From assembly GCA_009781815.1 (NCBI GenBank), contig WQVB01000094.1, positions 1 through 5,306 on the forward strand: a DNA stretch of 5,306 nucleotides, read 5' to 3'. The notes beneath the pieces are model-generated. The model did not search any database, was not told where the DNA came from, and saw nothing but the letters and a program-made list of their open reading frames with translations. The position numbers and the translations under genes were made by a program. This DNA comes from Defluviitaleaceae bacterium. GTDB taxonomy: Bacteria > Bacillota > Clostridia > Lachnospirales > WRAX01. Positions 1 to 5,306 of the stretch are shown in pieces (position 1 is the first letter of the stretch; every line of letters starts with the position of its first letter).

Positions 1-1324
1 CAAGGTGCTGCATTTTTGTTACGTCATCTTGGTTTTTTGCCACATTATATATAGGGTCAACCACATCAGATATTTTAGCTCCAGTAGGGATTTTGAGGAT
101 GTCTAACCGCTCTTTTTCGGTGAAAATATATGCATTGCCGATAAAGCGTTTCTCAACAGGTGTTGCCGCTCTAATTGCATAATTTTTGCCTTTGAATTTA
201 AAGGGGATAGCCCTAGCCACGCAAGCCAAAGCCTTACGCAGCCCTAAAGGAAAGCGGGTGAGGGGGGCAAGGTCCACAGGCTCTTTATATATGCCATAGC
301 CGCCGAAAAACTCATCAGCCCCTTCGCCAGAAAACACACACTCTATGCCGTTTTCTTTAGCTATTTGGCATGCAAAATAAAAGGCAACTGCAGCAGGGTC
401 TGCCAAGGGTTCGTCGATATAATATTGAATTTTAGGCAACACGCCCCAAAACTCTTCTGTGGTTATAACTTTGCTAAAATTTTCGATGCCCTTCTCTTCG
501 GATAGTTTTTCAGCCATCTCAATCTCGCTAAAGCCAGCATAGTCAAAGCCCACGGTAAAGGTTTTTTTAAGGCCCTTTGACACGGAGGTGATGTAGCTAG
601 AGTCTAGCCCGCTTGAAAGTAAAGCCCCCTCCGTTTTGTGGCGGTTGACGGATTTGACCACGACATCATCTATATCGTTAACTATATCATCAACAGGTCG
701 CTCTTGCGGGCTATACTCTGCCTGCCAATATTTTTGAAGCTGCACCTCGCCATCTTTAAACTTGAGGAAATGTGCAGGAGGCAGGCGAAACACGCCTTTA
801 AAAAAGCTTTCATCTAAAACTGAATATTGAAAAGAGAGATATTGCTCTAAAGCCTCTGGGTTGATTTTTTTCTCAAAAAGAGGGTATGCAAAAAAAGCTT
901 TAAGCTCCGAGGCAAAAACCAGCTCACCTTCGATAACGGCATAGTATAAAGGCTTGATGCCAAAATGGTCTCTCGCCGCAAAAAGCTGGCTTGTGGTATG
1001 GTCAAAAATAACAAAAGCAAACCCTGCAGCCGCATGGTGAACCATATCCTCCCCATGCTCTTTATAAAGCTGCAGCAAGCTTTGAGGGGAATTATCAACA
1101 TCACCATTATAAACAATTGTTAGGTTTTTTTCTTCATTTTGAAAAGGTTGCTTGCCGTGGCTTTCGCCAAAAAAAGAAAGCTGCCTAAAGCCTAGAGAGA
1201 TATCTTCATCACAATGAAAATTGACCTTATCAGACCCACGATGCTCTATGGCTTTTGCCATCTCATTTATAATTTTATTGCCATCATCAACCTTATTGCT
1301 AGTAAAACCTACAAATCCACACAT
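1..1324 (-). CDS. asnB: Asparagine synthase (glutamine-hydrolysing), clostridial AsnB type, 3' end off the window
   Basis: This cytoplasmic enzyme makes asparagine from aspartate and ATP, using ammonia from glutamine. 441 codons are open from the ATG at 1324 to the left edge; family members run about 600 residues, so roughly the last quarter is missing. The start is fixed because Cys2 must become the N-terminal nucleophile (MCGFVGF), and GAGGG (1332-1336) lies 7 bases upstream. Visible motifs are HRGSD (28-32), NGD (73-75), ARDHFGIKPLYY (117-128), the ATP pyrophosphate loop SSGLDSS (237-243), DEPLADP (304-310) and SGEGADEFFGGY (332-343). The synthetase half is well kept. The glutaminase half is odd: HRGPD reads HRGSD, the usual RRLS reads RQLS, NGEIYN reads NGDVDN, and about 18 residues are missing after it relative to E. 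coli AsnB. About four more are missing before the ATP loop. The enzyme may be ammonia-dependent or poorly active with glutamine. Family assignment is firm; the functional reading is inference. Confidence 0.93.
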   Translation of the reverse strand, partial: MCGFVGFTSNKVDDGNKIINEMAKAIEHRGSDKVNFHCDEDISLGFRQLSFFGESHGKQPFQNEEKNLTIVYNGDVDNSPQSLLQLYKEHGEDMVHHAAAGFAFVIFDHTTSQLFAARDHFGIKPLYYAVIEGELVFASELKAFFAYPLFEKKINPEALEQYLSFQYSVLDESFFKGVFRLPPAHFLKFKDGEVQLQKYWQAEYSPQERPVDDIVNDIDDVVVKSVNRHKTEGALLSSGLDSSYITSVSKGLKKTFTVGFDYAGFSEIEMAEKLSEEKGIENFSKVITTEEFWGVLPKIQYYIDEPLADPAAVAFYFACQIAKENGIECVFSGEGADEFFGGYGIYKEPVDLAPLTRFPLGLRKALACVARAIPFKFKGKNYAIRAATPVEKRFIGNAYIFTEKERLDILKIPTGAKISDVVDPIYNVAKNQDDVTKMQHL

Positions 1325-1368
1325 AATTATGCCCTCATCCATTTATTCGACTGTAAAAATTCACTTAC

Positions 1369-1397
1369 ATGATATCACAATATCCATAAAAAAGCAA
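1369..1397 (-). promoter_or_regulatory. Probable SigA-type promoter of asnB
   Basis: On the minus strand TTGCTT (1397-1392) and TATCAT (1374-1369) are separated by exactly 17 bases. The -10 matches consensus at five of six positions; the -35 is weaker. Transcription would begin near 1362, giving a leader of about 38 bases before the asnB ATG. The -35 lies in the end of the inverted-repeat element at 1396-1519, so that element may have contributed the promoter or may influence it. Confidence 0.45.
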
Positions 1398-1519
1398 TAG
1401 ACCCTAGAAGGGGGCTGTGGGCAATTGCGTCCATTGTCATCTTGAAGGAGATTGCGGATCAAGCCCGCAATGACGATATGGACGCTATTTGCCCACGCCC
1501 TAGAATACTAAGGTCTATT
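1396..1519. repeat. Nested inverted-repeat (MITE-like) element between the F420-ligase-like gene and asnB
   Basis: The two halves are imperfect reverse complements. Matching blocks from outside in are AATAGACC (1396-1403) with GGTCTATT (1512-1519), GTGGGCAA (1417-1424) with TTGCCCAC (1489-1496), GCGTCCAT (1427-1434) with ATGGACGC (1478-1485), and GTCAT (1436-1440) with ATGAC (1470-1474). Inside sits a copy of the CTTGA-centred palindrome (1448-1475). No transposase and no clear target duplication is visible. The right arm runs into the upstream gene and supplies its last codons and stop. It could be a small non-autonomous mobile element, a transcription-stopping structure, or both. Confidence 0.7.
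1448..1475 (-). repeat. CTTGA-centred palindromic repeat, copy inside the 1396-1519 element
   Basis: This 28-base unit is the same as 4981-5008 apart from one base (C instead of T at 1464). In repeat orientation its arms are TGCGGG and TCCGCA around CTTGA, so the single change leaves a G-U pair in RNA rather than breaking the stem. Confidence 0.85.
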
Positions 1520-2230
1520 TTCTGGTTTTAACTTTATGTCGATAATCTCACGTATAATGCCTATTGGCGTTTGCTCGCTAGATTGCCCTAAAGGGTTGTC
1601 TTTTAAAACTTCCACAAAAAAATCTCTATTCATGTTGCTATCAGAAGTGCCAAGTATATTACCGCCCAGGTCGTTAATATCTACAATCATAACGGGGTGC
1701 CCTAGAGCTACAGCTCCAGTTTTAGAGGTTTGGTCAGGGTTTATAGGCCCAAGCACTACATATTCGTTATAGGGGGGCAAGGTGTTTGGCGTTGGGCCGT
1801 CAATAGACCTTGCCTTCTCACCTGCAACATTGTAGAACCAGCCCCTGCGGCGAAAAACTTTACCAATAACCGATATAAAGGCGGCAAACAAAATGCGAGG
1901 CACGCCCACCTCTTGCAAGGCCATCTCCATAGTCTGGGGTATGCCAAGGCCAATACCGTGAGGGGTTTTGTGAACATGACGGCTCAAAAACACCGCAAGC
2001 CGCCTAGGCTTAATATCACTCATCTTTACCGCTCGGCTTTGCATGCAAGAGACTGCCTTTTCAGAGATAAAGAGGATGTCGCCATCCTCCATTAAATCTT
2101 TAGCATATGCGGTTAAAACGTCGGCTATATTGTCTTGGTGGGTGATAACATGGGTTTTGACAGGTATCCGCTGAAATTTACGCCCATCTACCTCAATTAT
2201 CAAAGACTTGCCTGAATTTGGAGCTATCAT
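1508..2230 (-). CDS. F420-0:gamma-glutamyl ligase (CofE) family protein
   Basis: This 240-residue soluble protein resembles the Firmicutes branch of the F420_ligase family. Characterised archaeal CofE joins glutamate to coenzyme F420-0 with GTP, but the substrate here is not known. Recognisable stretches are IEVDGRKF (12-19), PVKTHVIT (23-30), GDILFISEKAV (50-60), GIGLGIPQTMEMAL (92-105), VPRIL (110-114), RGWFY (129-133), the IDGP turn (143-146), PPYNEYVVLGP (152-162), DINDLGGNILGTSD and the C-terminal DNPLGQSSEQTPIGIIRE. Length matches the family as I recall it. The ATG at 2230 follows AAGGGA (2240-2245) by 9 bases, and the gene starts 13 bases after the SH3b stop, so the two are probably one transcript. 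The final residues and TAG stop overlap the inverted repeat at 1396-1519. No other F420 gene is in the window. Family call is strong; catalytic role is open. Confidence 0.88.
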   Translation of the reverse strand: MIAPNSGKSLIIEVDGRKFQRIPVKTHVITHQDNIADVLTAYAKDLMEDGDILFISEKAVSCMQSRAVKMSDIKPRRLAVFLSRHVHKTPHGIGLGIPQTMEMALQEVGVPRILFAAFISVIGKVFRRRGWFYNVAGEKARSIDGPTPNTLPPYNEYVVLGPINPDQTSKTGAVALGHPVMIVDINDLGGNILGTSDSNMNRDFFVEVLKDNPLGQSSEQTPIGIIREIIDIKLKPENRP

Positions 2231-2243
2231 ATATCACATTCCC

Positions 2244-3032
2244 TTATTTTTGAGAGTTATAAGCCTCCCACATGGCGGCTTGCATTGTTGCACCCCAGGT
2301 AGGGTTGCGGTTAACAACGCCTAAAAAGTGTATACATATATGTCCATTCTTGCCATTGTTAGCTATGGTTGATACATCATGAGGCATACCGTGTATAGAA
2401 GCGGCGAAATATCTGCCCTCAACCGCAGGCCATGTAACGATAACTGGGCGTGCATCCCAAGACCATACGCCACCGTAGGTAGCACGTAAAATAGCTGTGT
2501 TGTCTGCGTCTATTGTCTCTACATCCGCATGGCGACCGTTTGCAAACATTCTAACATAATATGTAAGGCCAGTACGCACATCATAAACTTGGATGATGCT
2601 GTGCATAGGCATTAAAGCTCTAACCTCATCCCAATGCAACACCTCTACATTAGAGCGGCTTGCAGAGCGGTAAACATCGCCATTAGCCGCCTGTGTGTTT
2701 ACACGGTTGGTGATATAATTAGTGAAAACATAGCCTGTTTCTTCGCCAGCTTGCACATAAGACCAACCACCAGGTGCAAAGTTTATAACAGTTACAATAG
2801 TGCCGCCTGGGAGGCGTCTAATAGCATTGTAAGAAGTTGCAGGGCCTGTTCTAAAGTTTAAACTAGAAGCTGTAACGATAAACTGCCTTGACTCACAAGT
2901 AAGGTCTATCTCGTCTTCACCGCAAAGCTCACATGCATGTGCGTTAACGGCTTGTACCATTATAAAAGTTGCAAAAAGCAATAAGAAAGCTAAAATCTTT
3001 GAATTTGGTTTTTTTAGGGAAATTGTTGACAC
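2244..3032 (-). CDS. Exported SH3b-domain protein with an uncharacterised His/Cys C-terminal domain
   Basis: I place the start at GTG 3032 (262 residues), not at the in-frame ATG at 3083, because AGAGGTG (3038-3044) sits 5 bases upstream and the promoter overlaps the earlier ATG. Residues 1-33 form a signal peptide: KKPNSK, a hydrophobic core (13-29), then a likely signal peptidase cut around VNA-HA or AHA-C. It is not a clean lipobox. The mature start is Cys-rich (C34, C37, C46). Residues 51-109 are a bacterial SH3 domain (LNFRTGPATSYNAI, GGWSYVQ, GYVFTNYI), which usually binds cell wall. Residues 130-258 form a second domain seen, from memory, in clostridial wall proteins. It has HADVE (168-172), YGGVWSWDARPVIV, HGMPH (214-218) and GHICIHF (230-236). 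Its activity is unknown; the His/Asp/Cys cluster suggests metal binding or catalysis, which is inference. Confidence 0.82.
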   Translation of the reverse strand: MSTISLKKPNSKILAFLLLFATFIMVQAVNAHACELCGEDEIDLTCESRQFIVTASSLNFRTGPATSYNAIRRLPGGTIVTVINFAPGGWSYVQAGEETGYVFTNYITNRVNTQAANGDVYRSASRSNVEVLHWDEVRALMPMHSIIQVYDVRTGLTYYVRMFANGRHADVETIDADNTAILRATYGGVWSWDARPVIVTWPAVEGRYFAASIHGMPHDVSTIANNGKNGHICIHFLGVVNRNPTWGATMQAAMWEAYNSQK

Positions 3033-3037
3033 AATCG

Positions 3038-3044
3038 CACCTCT
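3038..3044 (-). promoter_or_regulatory. Ribosome binding site that decides the SH3b gene start
   Basis: AGAGGTG lies 5 bases before the GTG at 3032. No comparable site precedes the upstream in-frame ATG at 3083, so translation most likely starts at the GTG and the signal peptide then sits at the N-terminus as expected. Confidence 0.75.
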
Positions 3045-3073
3045 TTCGTCGTTATTTAAAAACCCGTAATATA

Positions 3074-3102
3074 TTTTTAACATTTTCGTCGCAACTTGTC
3101 AA
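3074..3102 (-). promoter_or_regulatory. SigA-type promoter of the SH3b / F420-ligase-like pair
   Basis: A perfect -35 TTGACA (3102-3097) is followed after 17 bases by TAAAAA (3079-3074). Transcription would start near 3067, downstream of the ATG at 3083, which supports the GTG start at 3032 and leaves a leader of about 35 bases. The promoter lies just after the proS terminator, so these genes have their own transcript. Confidence 0.65.
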
Positions 3103-3134
3103 GTGTTTATTACAAAATTTTTTATTTTTTCGAC

Positions 3135-3171
3135 AAAATAAAAACAGCCACCTCTCATAAAGTGGCTGTTT
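3135..3171 (-). terminator. Intrinsic terminator of proS
   Basis: A 10-base-pair stem (3142-3151 with 3162-3171, core AACAGCCAC/GTGGCTGTT) has a 10-base loop and, on the minus strand, runs into TTTTTATTTT. It starts 7 bases after the proS stop codon. The plus-strand side has no T-run, so it works for proS only. Confidence 0.9.
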
Positions 3172-3178
3172 ATCAGTA

Positions 3179-4618
3179 TTAGTAGGCTCTACCCCAAACT
3201 ACCATTTTTTCAGCTTTATTTCCGCAACAGAAACACTTCTCACCCAAATCCTCTTGCTCAAAGGGGATGAGGCGGCTGGTGGCCGTCGCCTGTTCTTTAA
3301 TTTTATCTTCACAAGCTACATCTCCACACCACATGGCTTTTATAAAGCCTGGCTTTGTATCCAGCTTTTCTTTTAGCTCCTCCACACTTGTGGCTGTTTG
3401 GGTGCGGTTTTCTCTATTGTTTAATGCGTTCTGGAAAAGGGATTGGTGCAGCTCTTCCATAGCTTTTGCAACCTCAGCCTCAAGGTTATCGAGAGATATT
3501 ATAACCTTTTCACGGTTATCTCTACGCACAAGCACAGCTTGGTTGGCTTCAATATCCTTTGGCCCTATCTCTATACGCAAAGGCACGCCTTTCATCTCAT
3601 ATTCGGCAAACTTCCAACCTGGGCTTCTATCGCTTTCATCTACCTTCACACGATAATCCCCAACTAAGCGGCTTTTTAGGGCATTTGCAGCCTCAAGCAC
3701 GCCTTCTTTTTGCATTGCCACAGGCACAATAACAATTTGCATAGGTGCCACACGAGGAGGCAAAACAAGGCCGTTGTCATCACCATGGGTCATTATCATG
3801 CCGCCTATTAAGCGGGTGGTAATGCCCCATGATGTTTGATGCACATGTTGCAACTTGTTTTCTTTATCACTAAACTGTATGCCAAATGCCTTTGCAAAGC
3901 CTTGGCCAAGGTAGTGAGAAGTGCCTGATTGCAAGGCCTTGCCGTCATGCATTAGGCTTTCGATACAATATGTTGAATCTGCCCCTGCAAATTTTTCTTT
4001 ATCGGTCTTTTTACCCTTTAGCACAGGCATGGCTAAAAAATCCTCACAAAAAGAAGCGTAGATGTTAAGCATCTGCAATGTACGCTCTTCTGCTTCTTCT
4101 GCTGTTGTGTGGGCTGTGTGGCCTTCTTGCCACAAAAACTCGGTGTTGCGTAAAAAGGGGCGGGTTGTCTTCTCCCAACGGACAACGGAGCACCATTGGT
4201 TATACAAGCGGGGTAAATCTCTATGAGATTGTATATCCTTTGCAAAAAACTCACAAAACAATATCTCAGAAGTAGGGCGGACGCACATAGGCTCTGCCAG
4301 CTCTTCATCTCCACCTTTTGTAACCCACAACACCTCTGGGGCAAAGCCCTCTATATGGTCTTTCTCCTTCTGCAATGCACTTTCAGGGATAAACATAGGG
4401 AAGTAGACATTCTCCACACCTGTATCTTTAAAACGGGCGTCTATCTCTTTTTGCATTTGCTCCCAAATGGCATAACCATATGGCCTATATATCATACATC
4501 CTCTTATAGATGAATACTCAATCAAAGCGGCTTTGGTTACCACGTCGGTATACCACCTTGCAAAATCCTCATCTCTATTTGTGATAGAAGTAACATTTTT
4601 ATCTTTTGACATATCCAC
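3179..4618 (-). CDS. proS: Prolyl-tRNA synthetase, type 3 (archaeal/eukaryotic-like)
   Basis: This cytoplasmic class II enzyme attaches proline to tRNA-Pro using ATP. At 479 residues it has the normal length of the short ProRS type, without the editing insertion of the long bacterial type. The class II core shows RPTSE (114-118), motif 2 from R147-W-E to QEGHTAH (164-170), the [20 protein letters not shown] stretch (260-279) and motif 3 around [10 protein letters not shown] (283-292). An anticodon-binding domain follows. The C-terminal domain keeps a zinc-type cysteine set (C431, C436, C462, C464/C465) and ends in the Tyr typical of this type. The start is GTG 4618 or ATG 4612: GAGAGG sits 6 bases before the GTG, and AAGGTG sits 5 bases before the ATG. 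The difference is two residues. It has its own promoter and terminator and so is monocistronic. Confidence 0.97.
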   Translation of the reverse strand: MDMSKDKNVTSITNRDEDFARWYTDVVTKAALIEYSSIRGCMIYRPYGYAIWEQMQKEIDARFKDTGVENVYFPMFIPESALQKEKDHIEGFAPEVLWVTKGGDEELAEPMCVRPTSEILFCEFFAKDIQSHRDLPRLYNQWCSVVRWEKTTRPFLRNTEFLWQEGHTAHTTAEEAEERTLQMLNIYASFCEDFLAMPVLKGKKTDKEKFAGADSTYCIESLMHDGKALQSGTSHYLGQGFAKAFGIQFSDKENKLQHVHQTSWGITTRLIGGMIMTHGDDNGLVLPPRVAPMQIVIVPVAMQKEGVLEAANALKSRLVGDYRVKVDESDRSPGWKFAEYEMKGVPLRIEIGPKDIEANQAVLVRRDNREKVIISLDNLEAEVAKAMEELHQSLFQNALNNRENRTQTATSVEELKEKLDTKPGFIKAMWCGDVACEDKIKEQATATSRLIPFEQEDLGEKCFCCGNKAEKMVVWGRAY

Positions 4619-4645
4619 ACCTTGCCTCTCGCAAATTTTAACAAA

Positions 4646-4674
4646 ATTATACCACAGGTATGCTAAATCCGCAA
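4646..4674 (-). promoter_or_regulatory. SigA-type promoter of proS
   Basis: A perfect -10 TATAAT (4651-4646), preceded by TGTGG, lies 17 bases from TTGCGG (4674-4669), a -35 matching three of six positions. Transcription would start near 4639, about 20 bases before the proS start. This leaves no room for a T-box leader. Confidence 0.7.
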
Positions 4675-4774
4675 GGGGTATATTTGCAGGTGAGTGGGTA
4701 ATCTTCCACCAGCATCATTGTGGGCTTGTGGCAGAATCAATGCTTCCCTAAGTAATCATCCTATGCCTCTCCCT

Positions 4775-4801
4775 CGTCATCCTGAGCTTGACTCAGGATC
4801 T
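4775..4801 (+). repeat. CTTGA-centred palindromic repeat, CCTGAG/CTCAGG arm version
   Basis: The unit reads CGTCAT, CCTGAG, CTTGA, CTCAGG, ATCT. With the inner flank bases the stem is ATCCTGAG (4779-4786) with CTCAGGAT (4792-4799). Flanks and centre match the unit at 4914-4941 while both arms differ in a paired manner. Confidence 0.85.
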
Positions 4802-4845
4802 ATGTATGATAGGACACAACCCAACTAGGATTGCCCTTCTCCCAT

Positions 4846-4868
4846 TAGATTCCGTATCAAGCACGGGA
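4846..4868 (-). repeat. CTTGA-centred palindromic repeat, CCGTG/TACGG arm version, left flank degenerate
   Basis: In repeat orientation this reads TCCCGTG, CTTGA, TACGGA, ATCTA. The right flank and centre are conserved, but the usual CGTCAT left flank is not intact. It sits within a larger imperfect inverted repeat whose best block is GACACAA/TTGTGTC (4813-4819 and 4883-4889). Confidence 0.65.
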
Positions 4869-4912
4869 CACATCATTCCGATTTGTGTCTTCAAAGGGAA
4901 GGCAAATCATCT

Positions 4913-4941
4913 TCGTCATTGCGGACTTGATCCGCAATCTC
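4913..4941 (+). repeat. CTTGA-centred palindromic repeat, left arm of a 29-base inverted pair
   Basis: The unit reads CGTCAT, TGCGGA, CTTGA, TCCGCA, ATCTC, with one extra T in front. The stem ATTGCGGA/TCCGCAAT surrounds the 5-base loop. It is an exact reverse complement of 4981-5009. Confidence 0.9.
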
Positions 4942-4980
4942 TAGGTCTGCAATTGCTGCTCTTTAGTAATCGATATAAGT

Positions 4981-5009
4981 GAGATTGCGGATCAAGTCCG
5001 CAATGACGA
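4981..5009 (-). repeat. CTTGA-centred palindromic repeat, right arm of a 29-base inverted pair
   Basis: This copy is the exact reverse complement of 4913-4941, with 39 bases between them. Single-stranded DNA or RNA through here could fold either into two small hairpins or one large 29-base-pair hairpin. Confidence 0.9.
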
Positions 5010-5042
5010 GCTTAAGTGATCGGCAAATTAGAATGACATGAA

Positions 5043-5054
5043 TACGGGATGACG
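5043..5054 (-). repeat. Fragment of the same repeat family (left flank and one arm)
   Basis: In repeat orientation this is CGTCATCCCGTA, matching the conserved left flank plus an arm like that of the 4846-4868 copy. The CTTGA centre and second arm are missing. It is short enough that chance is possible, but its position beside the cluster favours a remnant. Confidence 0.4.
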
Positions 5055-5105
5055 GTAGGGGTTAATGTTTTCTAATTTCGTACGCCAAAAATTTGTCAAA
5101 AAGTG

Positions 5106-5134
5106 TTGACAGAAAAAGGATGGTGTGATATGAT
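5106..5134 (+). promoter_or_regulatory. Strong SigA-type promoter of the right-hand gene
   Basis: A perfect TTGACA (5106-5111) and TATGAT (5129-5134, five of six) are spaced by exactly 17 bases. Transcription would start near 5141, giving a leader of about 74 bases before the ATG at 5215. Confidence 0.8.
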
Positions 5135-5151
5135 TGCTGTAGTGGCACTTT

Positions 5152-5174
5152 TTGTCATAATAAGTATGAGACAA
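5152..5174 (+). promoter_or_regulatory. Imperfect inverted repeat in the leader, possible operator or hairpin
   Basis: TTGTC (5152-5156) pairs with GACAA (5170-5174), and ATA (5157-5159) with TAT (5165-5167), with a two-base bulge. It lies about 10 bases after the predicted transcription start, a position suited to a repressor site, but no regulator can be named. Confidence 0.3.
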
Positions 5175-5214
5175 TTTGCAATGCCAAATATTTCTTTATA
5201 GAGGAGTGAGCATC

Positions 5215-5306
5215 ATGGATCTTTCAAAACCTAACATCATAAAGCCTTTAGACATGTCAGAAGCTCAAATTTTAAGAGGGATTAAAAAAAGTCGGAGCAT
5301 CCCCCA
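5215..5306 (+). CDS. N-terminal fragment of an unidentified protein
   Basis: Thirty codons are open from ATG 5215 to the right edge. GAGGAG (5201-5206) lies 8 bases upstream, an ideal ribosome site, and a near-consensus promoter stands further upstream, so the gene is very likely real and well expressed. The start MDLSKPNIIKPLDMSEAQIL is polar, with no signal peptide or membrane segment in view, followed by a basic patch (KKSR). I do not recognise the family from this much sequence. It is divergent from proS. An 11-codon frame (5166-5201) in the leader ends at the first base of the ribosome site. Confidence 0.8.
   Translation, partial: MDLSKPNIIKPLDMSEAQILRGIKKSRSIP

Larger units (their letters stand above)
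1388..1519 (-). terminator. Possible intrinsic terminator formed by the inverted-repeat element
   Basis: In minus-strand RNA the long imperfect hairpin of the element is followed, after GC, by six U residues (complement of A6 at 1388-1393). This would end transcription of the SH3b and F420-ligase-like pair before asnB. The stem is long and interrupted rather than the compact GC-rich stem of a classical terminator, so the role is tentative. Confidence 0.35.
4619..5214. other. Divergent intergenic region with two promoters and a palindromic-repeat cluster
   Basis: No convincing gene lies in these 596 bases; the short open frames run through repeats and lack ribosome sites. The ends hold the proS promoter (4646-4674) and the promoter of the right-hand gene (5106-5134). 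The middle holds at least four copies of a CTTGA-centred palindrome and a fragment of a fifth. The copy at 4846-4868 is further framed by GACACAA (4813-4819) and TTGTGTC (4883-4889). In 4675-4774 I see nothing I can name. Confidence 0.7.

Noticed and set aside
847..1116. 89-codon minus-strand open frame
   Set aside because: It lies in another frame inside asnB, whose own frame gives clear family motifs over the same bases.
1730..2095. 121-codon plus-strand open frame and smaller plus-strand frames opposite the F420-ligase-like gene
   Set aside because: They are antisense shadows of a gene with strong family motifs and have no supporting ribosome site.
4033..4344. 103-codon minus-strand and several plus-strand frames across proS
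   Set aside because: All overlap the firmly identified prolyl-tRNA synthetase in other frames.
4640..4740. T-box or other tRNA-sensing leader before proS
   Set aside because: The GGTGGAA string near 4700 on the minus strand only faintly resembles a T-box, and the TATAAT promoter downstream leaves a leader of about 20 bases.
4788..4982. 64-codon plus-strand open frame in the intergenic region
   Set aside because: It runs through three palindromic repeats, has no ribosome site and gives no protein-like sequence.
4775..5009. Possible CRISPR array
   Set aside because: Repeats occur in both orientations, differ in sequence, have irregular spacing and are themselves palindromes; no cas gene is present.
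1..5306. tRNA or rRNA genes
   Set aside because: I saw no cloverleaf with a T-loop GTTCRA-type match and no rRNA-like stretch on either strand.

Overview
This window looks like a chromosomal piece of a moderately AT-rich Gram-positive anaerobe, most likely a member of the Clostridia (Bacillota). The protein types support this: a clostridial-type asparagine synthetase, the compact type 3 (archaeal/eukaryotic-like) prolyl-tRNA synthetase, a Firmicutes-type F420-0:glutamate-ligase-like protein, and an exported SH3b protein. Strong AGGAGG-like ribosome sites and good SigA-type promoters agree. The species cannot be fixed from the sequence.

Layout. Four genes lie on the minus strand and read right to left: proS (3179-4618), an exported SH3b protein (2244-3032), an F420-ligase-like protein (1508-2230), and asnB (1324 down to the left edge, where it is cut). 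proS has its own promoter and a clear intrinsic terminator at 3135-3171. The SH3b gene has a consensus promoter just after that terminator. It appears co-transcribed with the F420-ligase-like gene, which starts 13 bases after its stop. A nested inverted-repeat element (1396-1519) separates this pair from asnB, which has its own probable promoter. On the right a divergent plus-strand gene starts at 5215 and is cut after 30 codons.

The 596-base divergent intergenic region (4619-5214) carries the two outward promoters and a cluster of short palindromic repeats. These share one design: a CGTCAT-like left flank, a variable arm, a CTTGA centre, the complementary arm and an ATCT right flank. A further copy sits inside the 1396-1519 element. 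The arms differ between copies but mostly stay complementary, which suggests that the structure is what is conserved.

The genes do not form one obvious pathway: tRNA charging, asparagine synthesis, cell-envelope export and an orphan cofactor-ligase relative. The points most worth a second look are (1) asnB, whose glutaminase domain has lost several glutamine-pocket signatures and an internal segment while the frame stays open; (2) the covarying repeat family; (3) the repeat element that overlaps and supplies the 3' end of the F420-ligase-like gene; and (4) the His/Cys-rich C-terminal domain of the SH3b protein. I did not see a clear new multi-gene system.
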